Source of the DNA: Chionis minor
Taxonomy: Eukaryota > Chordata > Aves > Charadriiformes > Chionididae
Reading direction: 5' to 3'
NCBI GenBank assembly: GCA_013398295.1
Contig: VZSF01011171.1
Span: 1-64,000 of the forward strand
Length of the DNA stretch: 64,000 bases
Part shown: positions 1 through 11,500 of the stretch, piece by piece
How the letters are laid out: each line of letters begins with the position of its first letter
Position numbering within the stretch: position 1 is the first letter of the stretch
Program-made: the position numbers and the translations under genes
The notes under the pieces: model-generated
The model's input: only the letters and a program-made list of their open reading frames with translations
Told to the model about the DNA's origin: nothing
Databases searched by the model: none

Positions 1-19
1 TATGATTCTATGATTCTAC
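1..19 (+). repeat. Possible 3' terminal octamers of an upstream CR1
   Basis: The window opens with two copies of the octamer TATGATTC and a partial third. This is the terminal microsatellite that closes bird CR1 LINEs on their sense strand. The body of the element would lie before the window, so only the tail is visible. Next comes about 37 bp of AT-rich sequence, and then a second CR1 begins inside its coding region near base 57. It could also be a chance AT-rich repeat. Confidence is low because no CR1 body can be read. Confidence 0.3.
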
Positions 20-58
20 TGCATGGAGTATGATTTTATGTATTGGTTATGTATTGTG

Positions 59-1431
59 CCTGAGGACTGGAGGAAAGCCAGTGTCACTTAAGTCTTCAAA
101 AAGGCCAAGAAGGAGGATCCAGGAAACTACAGGCCAGTCAACCTCACCTCTGTTCCTGGAAAGATGATGGAACAGCTTGTTCTGTGTGTCATCTCCAAGC
201 ATCTGGAGGAAAAGAAGGTTATCAGAAGTAATCAACATGGATTCACCAAGCGGAAGTCATGTATGACTGATCTGATAGCCTTCTGTGATGGCATGACTGG
301 ATGGATAGATGAGGGGAGGGCAGTGGATGTTGTCTACCTTGACTTCAGCAAGGCTTTTGACACCGTCTCCCACAGCATCCTCATAGGCAAGCTTAGGAAG
401 TATGGGTTAGATGAAAGGACAGTGGGGTGGATTGAAAACTGGTTAGCAGGTAGGTCTCAGAGGGTTGTGATCAGTGGGGCAGAGTCTAGTTGGAGGCCTG
501 TGACTAGTGGCGTTCCTCAGGCGTCAGTGCTGGGTCCAGTCCAGTTCAATGTATTCATCAGTGACCTGGATGAAGGGATGGAGTGTACCATCAGCAAGTT
601 TGCTGGTGACACAAAGCTGAGACACCAGAAAACTGTGTCTGGTTGACACACCAGAAAGCTGTGCTGACATTCAATGTGATCTCGACAGGCTGGAGAGCTG
701 GGCAGAGAGAAAGAGTATGACATTCAACAAAGTAGGGTCCTGCACCTGGGGAGGAATAACCCCAAGCACCAGTACAGGTTGGGGGCTGACCTGTTGGATA
801 GCAGCTCTGTGGAAAGGGACCTGGGAGTCCTGGTGGACAACAGGATGACCATGAGCCACCAATGTGCCCTTGTGACCAAGAAGGCCAATGGCATCCTGGG
901 GTGCATCAAGAAGAGTGTAGCATGCAGGTCAAGGGAGGCCATCCTCCCCCTCTACTCTGCCCTGGTGAGACCACAACTCCACTAACGTGTCCAGTTCTGG
1001 GCTCCCCAGTTTAAGAAGGACAGGGAACTGCTGGAGAGGGTGCAGCAAAGCGCTACAAAGAGGATTAAGAGTCTAGAGCATCTTTCTTATGAGGAAAGGC
1101 TGAGGGAGTTGGGTCGTCTTAGTCTGGAGAAGAGAAAGCTGAGGGGAAATCTCATAAATGCTTACAAATACTTAAAGGGAGGGTGCTGGGAGGAGGGGCC
1201 AGTCTTGTTTCAGTGGTGCCCAGTGATAGGACAAGAGGTAAAGGGCACAAACCTGAATATAAGAAGTTGCATCTGAACATGAGGAGGAACTGCTTCCCTT
1301 TGAGGGTGGTGGAACACTGGAACAGGCTGCCCAGAGAGGTGGTGGAGTCTCCGACTCTGGAGACATTCCAAACCTGTCTGGACGCCATCTTGTGCAACCT
1401 GCTGCTCTGGCAGGGGGATTGGACCAGATGA
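59..1431 (+). pseudogene. CR1 ORF2 reverse-transcriptase remnant (inactivated)
   Basis: Decayed coding region of the CR1 above, mostly in one frame. RT motif A is present ([12 protein letters not shown] at about 331-366). Motif B reads [12 protein letters not shown], with Ala where Gly is usual. Motif C reads FAGDTKL near 599-619, where CR1 normally has FADD, so a catalytic Asp is replaced. In-frame stops lie at 89-91 (TAA), 644-646 (TGA, inside a 26-bp direct duplication) and 983-985 (TAA, where the family reads LEYCVQF). A frameshift near 1200 moves the C-terminal part (SDRTRGKGH... RLPREVVESP) into another frame, which ends at 1431. No functional enzyme can be made. Open frames on the opposite strand are shadows of this region. 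Confidence 0.92.
618..669 (+). repeat. 26-bp tandem duplication inside CR1
   Basis: The stretch beginning TGAGACACCAGAAAACTGTG at 618 is repeated with a few differences from 644 (TGACACACCAGAAAGCTGTG), an offset of 26 bp. The duplication lies just after RT motif C, shifts the frame, and supplies the TGA that ends the longest open stretch at 646. It arose in this copy or in its source element. Confidence 0.6.
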
Positions 1432-1478
1432 TCTCCAGAGGTTCCTTCCAACCCCTAACATTCTGTGATTCTGTGATT

Positions 1479-4400
1479 GGTTACTAGAGGAGGGGTATGG
1501 GTTACTGAATGGGACACTCACTGAGCTAGGAAAATCTACCATTATCTTTATGGTGGGACTGCATGTCAAACATTAGCCACCATCTCTTTGTTCTACATTC
1601 CACTGAGATTTTCTCTGCCTTACCTGTTTAGATTTGAAGCCGAGATTGTACGTATTGGCAGGGACTACCAGCACACACAGTAAAACCTTGGTCCTGGAAG
1701 CCATTTAATAGACTATTTAATGTTGATTCTTGTACAGATACACATATATTTATATAATATATGGATAGACAGACACATATACACATATCTTATTTACCTT
1801 ATATATCCAATATAATGTATACTATATATATTTAATATATATCTTTGTATGATTTATACACTTCAGGCTGATACTTATACAACATAAAAAGAAACATTCC
1901 TTGACTCAGTCAATGGAGAAACTGAGTTGTATTCTTAATAACCCATTACAATATAGAGTCCAGGTAAGTTGTTATATAATTCTACAGTTTAGAAAAATGT
2001 TTTTTAGTTCTATACTGTAGGCAGGGAAAACCCTTTTCTGCCATTGGATTGACTCAAACAACAAGCTAGTGCAAATTTTTGCCATTGTATGTATTGCAAT
2101 TTTAGGCTCGTTTTTTCTTTAGTAATAAAATACTTAATAGACCAAAAAAAGTTTAAAGAACTTGCCAGATCAAACGGCAATTTGCAAACGATCTGTGACA
2201 TTTTCCTTGATTTTAGTTGCATCCTCTGTTCTTCTCGTCCTTTCTGTCCTTTCAAAAAAATCTCTTAAAACAGATGATTTTTCAAATTTACATACTATTT
2301 TAAATTTTATTCATCATTAAATCTCTCTAAAGTTGTAAATCTGGTTACAAAATTATCCAGCAATTCCATTATTGACCTTATTATTCCCACTATTTCAACA
2401 ATTTATTTTCAGTACTATGTAACCTATAATTCATAATTGGTGTTATGATTGTTTTGTAATTGGGAATTAATGTATTTCTGGCTTAAAATGTCATTTTACA
2501 GTGACCCATTGTAGTAATGAATTTCTATATACTCATGGTTAGTTTCTGACCTGACATTCACATTTGCATCTTTTTTGCCCTCTCGTAATTCTTCATGGTC
2601 TTATTCTACTGCCATTAACATTCTAGCCTTTACCAAAATTAGTTATTCAATTTTTCAAATTCTTCTGTATCATTATTCATTTTCACAATAAATTCCGCTG
2701 CCTATAAATTTTTTTCCACTTGCTGATGAATATACATGTTACTTCAGGCCTTTCTTGAAACCAACAGTTAACACTGAGTTCAGCTGAAGTTGATGTGAAT
2801 ACCAAATCAACCTTCCAGAAAAATTGCTTTGGATAAACCTTTCCAAGCCAGCATGATTTCTATGGTATTTTGTAAACTACACAAAGTTAATACTCCTCAA
2901 TAACATTTGCTTTCTAGCAGAGTTTCTTGGGACTTTGTACACCATGGAATACGAGAAGAACTGCCCATATTCAGTCCCACAGGACTGAACTGCTTCAGAC
3001 AGAAGTCCCAGGAGCTCAGGGTTTATGGGGGTAGACTAGGACTTTCAGGCTAACAGAGCACATAACATGATGTGGGGACTTGTATTCTTGGCCCTGCCCG
3101 CTGGTCTTGTCCCCATCAAAACAAAGGTATGAGGATGGTGAGGTGGGAAACATACCCAGATCCCTGTCCTTACCTCACTCTTAGCGCAGAAGTTGGGTGC
3201 GGCCAAAGCACGCATCTGAAGAATGAGTTGGGAAGTACTCCTCGGCACATACACATGGCAGTGGAGATTTTAGCTTCTTCACTAGTTTAAAAAGAAATAC
3301 CTGTCAAGATCAAAGAACAGGGCAATAGGTGACACTAGGATTTGCAAGCAGTTGTAATAGATATACAGAAGTGAAAAGGTAAGGGAATAGTTAATCTGCA
3401 CAGAAGAAATAAATAAAAATGCTGAACAATCGTTTGAGGGGAATAATACACAAATTCTTCCAGTTTCCATGAGAAGACTTTCCAGATGAAACAGCACAAG
3501 TGTGGATGATGTGAGAAAGAAGTGAACAGAGGCCATGATACTTTGTTAATCATTTTCTTTCCTGTAACTTTCTAAAATCTAAATGCTTTGAGTTTTCTAA
3601 ACTACGATGGAGAGATTTTCTTCCAGATATCATTGGAAAATTGCAGATATGTACATATTTTACAAGAATGATGGTAACTGATGGTCTTTAACCTTTTTTA
3701 TCATGCTTTGAAAACACTGAACAGTGGGTTTTAGATCTAGTACCAAAAATGGTGTTATTACAGCTACTTGCATGAAAAAGGCCACAAATGCAAGACATTA
3801 ACATAATGAACTGAATTTCAAATAGTGACACTATTCACTGCAGAAATACTAGATGAATGGGGAACTAGAAGGAAGACATGAATGAAAAGCAGTTATATAA
3901 ATAATTTAGCCTGTCAAAGCACAGGACAGATTATGGATGACGGACATTGCATCAGTATCAGCCTTCACCCCCCAAATTAGTTTCATTTACAGTAAAACCT
4001 TCTTATAGCACTCTGCAAGTATGAAAAGAAGAGTATTTAATGAATTTATTCAAACCATAAGGGGCGTTTACAGTTGTCAGTGCAATATAGGAAAAGGACT
4101 TACTGCAAATATTAAATTTGAAACTGAGTTACCTCTGACTTAATAAACATACTTTCTGGAATCATACCTTCTCTCCTGAAAATTCTTCTCCTCCACATTT
4201 AAATTCAGCTCAGACATATCTAAAGATTAGTGGCTTGTCTAACACCCAAAATGGCAGCTCCAGTGGAAAACTCAGGAGGTTTTTTTTCTACCTCTATAGT
4301 TACTACTATAGTTACTACTACCTCTGTAGTTAACAGTCCATAGCTTGATCATAGTCCATGAGCTTGAACTGTCTTTCCAGTAAACTCACCATGAGGCTTC

Positions 4401-7400
4401 TTTGTTCACTTTTGAAAGAAAAATATTTCCTGTGGAATAGAGTTCGTACTGCTGAACACACTGAATTCCAAAGGTTTTAACTGGCTTTATTTATTGTATG
4501 TCTTAATATTAAAAATCTGTTCGCTGTTTCTTCACTAGTAGGCATATAATGCTTAACAAGTGCTAAAAAAAATTTATTTAAATGTGCTGTTCTTCACATC
4601 CTAGGTGCTGCCAAAATCCAGAGTTAGCCTAACACAACAGAAGTTCTATACACCTTCATGCAACTAACTTTACAGACATTTAAGCTACATTTCACCTCTT
4701 TCATTTTTAACTTATGTTGAGTTCTAGGAATAAATACATTGAAGAATTTGCTTTTGTTTTCATAAATGAAAACCAATAAAATATAAATAAAAAGCACAAA
4801 GAAAAATCAGATCAGCAGGTGAAAAGTGTCTAGCAAGGGTCATCTTGCAAAAATTCATAAACCTGTTACAACTTATATATTCTTCATGCTGTCAAGTATT
4901 AATTGGCGCTACTACACAGTTAAAAGATAGATTTGCAGAGATAAACAGGCATTATGTAAACCTGCAGAGTACCAAACATTTAGTGTTCTTTCATAACATC
5001 ATAACATTTAGCGCTCTTTCTTGTATATTTGCAAAAGAAAACACCTGATAATGTCACTAATGGAATTTAAGTGATACTAACAAAGAAATAATAAAATTAT
5101 CTTACAAAGAGAAAAGAATTGAGACTGGCTTTTCACAGAACCCAGGTTTTCTTTTTTTTCTTTTCCCCCCTTTTTACATCAGAATATCTGAACTATATAA
5201 AGTATTTTGGTCTACTGTTGATGCACAAGGTCTGATGTGCTTGACAAGTGGCATATTGGCAAGGTTTACAGAGCTTGAAATATATGCCAAGGCTAGCCTA
5301 TAAATAACATTAAACAGGAACCTGTTTTTTCCCACCTCCTTTTCTGTGAAATGTTGCCTGAATTCTAATAATAAATCTGGAATGGGACAGCTCTGTTGGT
5401 ATTTGAAAATCCTCTGATACACTTTAAAGGCTACAGACTGTATATTTTCTGAGTTGGAAAGTATTCTCTCTTTTAAACTGAGAAGCTATATAACATAAGA
5501 AAACTATATCATTCAAGTGACATGAAATAAATCTCGTTAGCACAGCCTTCACCATAATTTAACCAACACACAAGTCAGTATCTTTTAGCATAGTAACGCT
5601 CATTAAATGAAAATTGAAGTGAAATCAAAGCAAAGCATGTACTAGATTACCTGCAAAGTAAGTGCAATTGCAAATAATAAAGTACCTAAAATAAAGAAAT
5701 CTTAAAATCCCAGTTATGGCCTTGTACATAAATCACATGTTATTTTACAACTAAAATATTTAATTTCAACACTTCTCTCACCTATGTCCATTTTTGTCAA
5801 CAGAAATCAATCTGAATATGGGCAGTCAATTAAACGTAAATGATGTAAGTCATAATTGTATATTATGTGGTTTTCAACACAGCAGGTCTAAATTCTGGCA
5901 GCTTGAGCCCTTAACTCTCATTTAACAGAGAGTACATGTTGTCTTTACTGTAAAGAAATTGCAAATTTAAGGCAACTCCCAGAATCCCATACAAGAACGT
6001 AAATACAGAAAAAAGTAGGTATAAATCTCAGGAACTGCAAGTAAAGAAAAAAATGGGAGTTTGAGAGGCATGGGTGGGGTTTTTTAACTTCAAAGTATCT
6101 GTTTTCAATTCAACATAGTAAATGTAAAAGGAGTGGAAATGGACCAAAATAGGTTTTTTGGCTATACTGGAATGCAGGTCCAGTAACAGATGAAGAGAGT
6201 GGTATCTTCTCTAGGTGACTTGGTGTCTGGGAGAGAGGGGAAAAAGGTAGAAAAACTTTCCTACAGTTGAACAGGAAACAAAGGAACCAATAAGGTTATA
6301 ATTTATGGAAATACTAAATGCTAACTGCAACACAAAGTACTTCTTAGGAATGTATGATTCATGAAATTAACATAGTGATTCAAGAAAGATTCTGCTAAGT
6401 TTGAGCACATCCTTTAACTTTGAGTGAGTTGAACTTACCTAAAACAAGGACAAATGAACTAGTGAGCTCAAACCACAGCTAGGTAAGGTCAAGATGACAT
6501 TAACACACACTCTTCAGTGGTAAGGATGATGAAATACTGAAACAGACTGGCAGGGAAGTTGTAGTTCTGTTACATACTTTTGATTTCCATAAGAATTGAT
6601 AGAGTCATCTTTCCTCCAAAGCTGTCTGAGTTGACATCTGTTGAGCTTGTTAAAAAAAAAAAAAGTTACTGAGGTACTGATAATATGGGAAAGGAAGAAT
6701 GTAAATACCCATGAAAAAATGGTAAGTGTAAAAAGAAGCTATTGGAACGTTACTAGAACAGGGAGCAAGAAGAAGAAGCTATATTTAATGAAAATAATGA
6801 AAATGTGGTTTTCCAGTTAGTCTCCAGGTTTATGGGACCTGAGTGGGGGTTTTTATGAGTTACCAGAGGATTGGACCTACAGAATTGAGTCTCCTAGTTG
6901 TCCATAGAGCAGGGGTAGCTCATTCATCCCATTACATGTTTCTGCTCTGGCATGGCAGTATGCCTCAGTCCTCATCGGTTCAGAAGAAGTGTGATTGCCT
7001 TCTCCCCTTGGGACTTTGCCTTTTTGTCTGTCGACAAGTTTTGCAGGTATGATGCCTTCAGTTGCCCATTTGGATACGTTGACAAGAACAATGGCATCAA
7101 AGAATATGTGTTCTCAACTATTAGTAATGTTAACAATATTACCCTTTGTAGTGGAGTTTTTCTTCTGACAAGAATATACCCTCAGTGAGGCAAAATACCC
7201 ATTGCAAAACAGAACATTACCGTTCTGTCCCACATTTTCAATTGTCTTATTCATGACATTAAAATATTTTCTGTGTTTGTGAATGTCTCTGGAAATGGTA
7301 AAAGACATAGACTTTTAATAACCCAAATATCTTCCATTAAATCTGATGGTCTTCAACACAAAACAGAACTGTGCAACAGTATGAAAGAATATGAGTCTGA

Positions 7401-8234
7401 AGCAGCATGAAAGATGAGCAATTTAGCTACTGTCAGAATTAATAATCATCTGTTCTCTTAGTTCAGTGTTCTTTGGATCATGGCCCGGAAGACTATTTAA
7501 TTGTGATACTGACTCAAGAAAATCCGTAAATATGTGATTAACTTTAAGTCCATTGACTTGACATTATGCAGGTGGTGAAGTGCATCTCCTGAATAAGACT
7601 TTTGAGCGATCCTTTGAGCAGGCTTTACTATGTTTATATACTCTGATACGACAAAACATTGATTTCAGTCAGACAGTTCTACTTAAAGTGAAGCATGAGC
7701 TTTTTTCTGTCATGAGGCAGTATTGCATTAAAAATAAACATGTGAAGGAACAAAAATCACGTAGTTAGCAATAGTTCATTTGGCCGGTACACCTAAAATT
7801 CACTGAAAGATATTGTAGTTGGAAAAGAAATCCATAGGCTGGAATCAGGTTATACTATTTCTTTTGTAATAGGAAATCCTTTTTTATGTAATGATGTCAT
7901 AGAGATGTCAAAGATTTGCATGTACTCAAAGCCTATGAAAGCAACCAAGCCATCCAGTACTGTCATTAACACTCACACTGAAAGTTTTCCTATTTAAACA
8001 GGAGAGAGGAAGAGAAGATGGGTTGTTCTGTGTTGGGTTTTTGTTTTTTTTTTTTCTTAAAAAGATCTTTAGGAAAGGTTTCATTTTGCTGTTTAGCTTC
8101 AGCAGTTGCTAAATGACAGAGGAGTTGGTGGTGGACTAGAACTGGTGCTAACAGTTTTGAAAAACAGAAAAAGTATAGAAGGACAGCAGAAAACAATAAG
8201 AAAGCATGCTAGCACTAGTAAAATTATTAGAACA
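1479..8234. other. Non-coding AT-rich stretch, no gene seen
   Basis: Mostly unremarkable AT-rich DNA. Open frames are all short (under about 85 codons), overlap on both strands and show no recognisable domain. Visible landmarks are an AT-repeat block at 1738-1858, a short direct repeat of AGTTACTACT at about 4298-4325, a pyrimidine tract at 5149-5175, a poly-A run near 6652-6664 and a poly-T run near 8045-8057. No RNA gene, CpG-rich promoter or further transposon was recognised. Confidence 0.6.
1738..1858. repeat. AT-rich low-complexity block
   Basis: About 120 bp dominated by TATA, ATAT and ACAT steps, including several runs of TATATATA-type sequence. It lies about 260 bp past the 3' end of the CR1. 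It is a degenerate AT microsatellite rather than one clean repeat unit. Confidence 0.6.
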
Positions 8235-8364
8235 AATTATGGCAAGCAGTAAAGTACACCTTGCATTACTTAACAGGTGTACCACAGATACAGATGTACA
8301 CAGATGTAGGCAGTACTTGACATATATGCTGTGAATTATGGCAAGCAGTACAGTAAGGCTTGCA
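8235..8364 (+). repeat. Degenerate direct duplication, offset 99 bp
   Basis: A segment starting AATTATGGCAAGCAGTA at 8235 recurs at 8334, followed in both places by related sequence ending CTTGCAT. The two copies differ by a few bases over about 30 bp. The bases between them do not repeat further. This marks an old local duplication just upstream of the homopurine tract. Confidence 0.6.
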
Positions 8365-8380
8365 TGATTTGCTAACTTTA

Positions 8381-8510
8381 AGAGAAAAGAGAGAAAGGAA
8401 GAAAGGAAGAAAGGAAGGGAGGAAGGGAGGAAGGGAGGAAGGGAGGAAGGGGGTGAGGAAGGAAGGAAGGAAGGAAGGAAGGAAGGAAGGAAGGAAGGAA
8501 GGAAGGAAGG
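8381..8510 (+). repeat. Homopurine GGAA/GGGA microsatellite
   Basis: About 130 bp of purine-only sequence on the + strand, broken by a single T at 8454. The first part is AGAAAGGA and GGGAGGAA units, the last part a clean run of about 14 GGAA units. The open frames that cross it (poly Lys/Glu/Gly/Arg on one strand, Ser/Phe/Leu/Pro on the other) are products of the repeat and not genes. Tetranucleotide tracts of this kind are usually length-variable. Mirror-symmetric homopurine DNA can in principle form triplexes. Confidence 0.9.
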
Positions 8511-8585
8511 CTCCGTGCAAGCAACATGCAAGCTCCGTGCAAGACCTGTGCAACACCTGCATCGTGCAAGCTCCGTCTTGTCCAC
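8511..8585 (+). repeat. Small degenerate minisatellite next to the GGAA tract
   Basis: The hexamer CTCCGT occurs at 8511, 8533 and 8571, mixed with repeated TGCAAG, TGCAAC and CCTGCA steps. The unit is close to 10-12 bp but irregular. It abuts the GGAA tract directly, so the two make a compound repeat locus. No known repeat family was recognised. Confidence 0.5.
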
Positions 8586-11500
8586 ACACAGCTATAGCTT
8601 ACTTGTGAGTGTCTTGAGACAGTCAGAAAGGTTCATAAGGCCTCCACCTCTGCTTTCCCCAGTCTTTGTTTTGGGGAGTCTACAAGTCGTCTCTTACAGC
8701 TTCATGGTAATCTATGTGTTCAATTGTGTTCTCATTAGTCACTTTTTTTACTTTAAAAGAACTTCAGTAGTCTGAATTTTCCCACCTGCATAGAGTAACT
8801 TGGGATTTTTGTTTAGAAATATTGTATTGACAATCTATGTATGGTTCCAGCAGATACCTGCTCAATGCACAGTAAAAAGCAGAAAACCACACCTGAAGAA
8901 TTGCTTCCTCAGACTTCTATTATCCAGGTCTAAACATGATGAGGCTAATAGACAGTTATTGAAATCTACTTTATAAAATCATATTGCCATAGTAACAGAG
9001 ATGAGACCATACTTTGCAAACAAAATTGGCAACTACGTGAGACTCACTGTCAGTGGTTGTGCCACACCTACAAAAGTGGTTTGAAAGACACCATGAGATG
9101 GCAACATGATAAGCAACACAGATCAAAACCACTGGATAGGTGTGCAGCAAATTCACTAGCAGGCACTGAAGAATTCAGTTGAACTTTTTTATCACAGTGA
9201 TGAAAAAAAAATCCTTTTTTCTTTCAATAGAAAGAACATTTTTTTTCATTTTGTTTATCTTTTGTTCTGAATGCTGCGTTTTGTGGAGGGTTTTGATTTT
9301 GTTTAGTTTATTTTACTCTAGTTTTGTTTTGTTTTAAATAAACACAACAGAAAACACCAGTCATTTAATTCCTTTAAAATCTATTAAACAAAAGTAACAG
9401 AATATTGATTAAGTCCATACAAAGCAACAATCTGAAAATTAGGAAGGTGTATATCTGAATTATTCCTATTTGTTGAAATGTCATCCATCTTTCAGCTTCC
9501 TGATGGAATAGCTCAGCAATTATTCCTATTGCACATACAAACACAAACTGTCACTCTCAATCTATCACGTTATTATTTGCACTATTTATAACTACACAGC
9601 TAGGTTTCAGTTCTGATACAATTTCAAAACAGGTATAGAATTCTGGAGGATAAAATGCATTTATTACTTGTTTTTGCATTGATTAGTATTGAAAATTAAC
9701 CTCAGATAGACCTCCCCCCTCAAATATATATATATATACACACAATATATACAAAATCCTTAAATAGATCCATATTTTTAAATAGTTCTATATTAATAAC
9801 AACAATGATGACAATGATAATTGTGAAGACTTCCAGAAAAACAGAGTTCTCTGGATATAACAGGACGAATCTAGTACAGAGGAATGAACTCAAAGAAAAC
9901 TCATTGTAGCTGTGAATCTCCTACAAATATTAAAAAAGGAACATTTTTATAATTTAACACATCATCTTATTCTTATGTGTCTTTTCTGTTTAACCAGGAA
10001 GCATGTGGGAAGACCATCAGCACTCTTCTTTCTCCACTTTATGAACAAAAGTTTAACAGTACAGTTAAGGAAGAATTAACGCATGCCCTGTCTTACCGTA
10101 CCAGGAAAATATGTAATGGATATTAAATTAAGAAAAATCCCCAACAACATACATACTGCTCTGTCAGAACATATTTAAGACTCAGTGTAAGCTCTAAGCT
10201 CTTCCTCCCATTTCATGCAAAATATGCAAGTCTACTGTTGCCATAAAGCTTCACTATACTGTGCCCACTATACCTGTTTCCGTCATGATGCGTGTGTGAG
10301 AGTTACTAAGTGTCAGTGGGTTTTGCCAAATGTAATAATACGCTCGCTGTGCATAAAGAGATGTTGGATCACTTTCTCTGATCTTTATTTTCACTTTTCT
10401 TCATACTGTTAGAAACATATTACTTAAGCCCATTATATGGTGCTGCTGCAAATTGATTGCTCATATTTCTTATTTATAGAGCTTTTCAGTATATTTTTTG
10501 GTTTTATGGTTAAATATTCTTTCAGACTTAATATGGAGGTTATTTCGTTTAAATTGTTTTATATACTTATGTTATCTGAAAAAGGTTGTTAATCCTTGGC
10601 ATAGGCAGAAATAATGTGTATGGTGTGGGGGTTCAGACAGCATGATTTAAAAATTGGATGTTGGAGATTATATTACTAAAGAAGAAGAGAAATGAAGGTG
10701 GAGAAAATGATAAGTGGTTCCATAAATAATTTTCCTGTCTTACAATGATGCACTGTTTTAAACTGGATATTCAGTTATCTTTGTTACTGAAATTTGAGCT
10801 CCAAACATATCTTGTTTTGTGGATAGGTAGACAAGATTTGCTAAGTTATTAAGACAGGTACAAGATTAAAAAAGGCAATTTGCTATGTAATAAGCTGTGC
10901 TCTCCTCCTTCTGCAAATCAAACTTCCATTTAGCATAACTATCTGTTTTTGTTGATGAAATACCCTTAACCTTTAACTACAGTGAATATGCACTCATACA
11001 CCCACTCACATGAATAAACTGTTCAGAAATAGCAAAATGCAAATAAAGATAAAGGGGAATAAGAAAGTACAAAGAGTTTTTATTCTTTGTGTTGCTTGGT
11101 AAATAACATTTTCTTTCTGTTGATTAATTTTACATCAGGTGGAAGTGGGGCATATCCCCATTCTTGCTCCTCTCCATGCTGACTTGGTAAACTGCAGACA
11201 TATAAATAGTGATCTTCTCTTTTGATGTGTTCTCTGTTTCAAATCAATTCATAGTTGTCCTAATGAGAAGCCTGATTGCTAGACACGTGACAAATCTTGG
11301 CTCAAAGACGCATCAGTGTTATCGATTTGTTAGATTAACATCTCAGAAGGGAAAGAATGATGAACATAAATTAGTAAGAGTATCAGAAGTAGTGCTCAGG
11401 ATATCTATCTTACAGAGATTGTCAACTGCAGTCCTGCTAGCTGTTTTCTGAGTATATCCCATGTGCAGCTTTCCACTACACTTTCCACTTAGTATTGTGT

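Larger units (their letters stand above)
57..1478 (+). mobile_element. CR1 LINE, 5'-truncated, with intact 3' end
   Basis: A chicken-repeat-1 non-LTR retrotransposon fragment of about 1.42 kb. It starts inside ORF2 just before the reverse-transcriptase domain (PEDWRKASV at 59-85) and runs through RT, the thumb region and the C-terminal part of ORF2 into the 3' UTR. The 3' end is complete: a short UTR, then two ATTCTGTG octamers at about 1460-1478, as expected of bird CR1. The endonuclease domain and all of ORF1 are missing, the usual result of incomplete target-primed reverse transcription. No clear target-site duplication is visible. The subfamily cannot be assigned by eye. Confidence 0.94.

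Noticed and set aside
8360..8608. Low-complexity proteins (Lys/Glu/Gly/Arg on +, Ser/Phe/Leu/Pro on -)
   Set aside because: They are translations of the GGAA/TTCC microsatellite in several frames.
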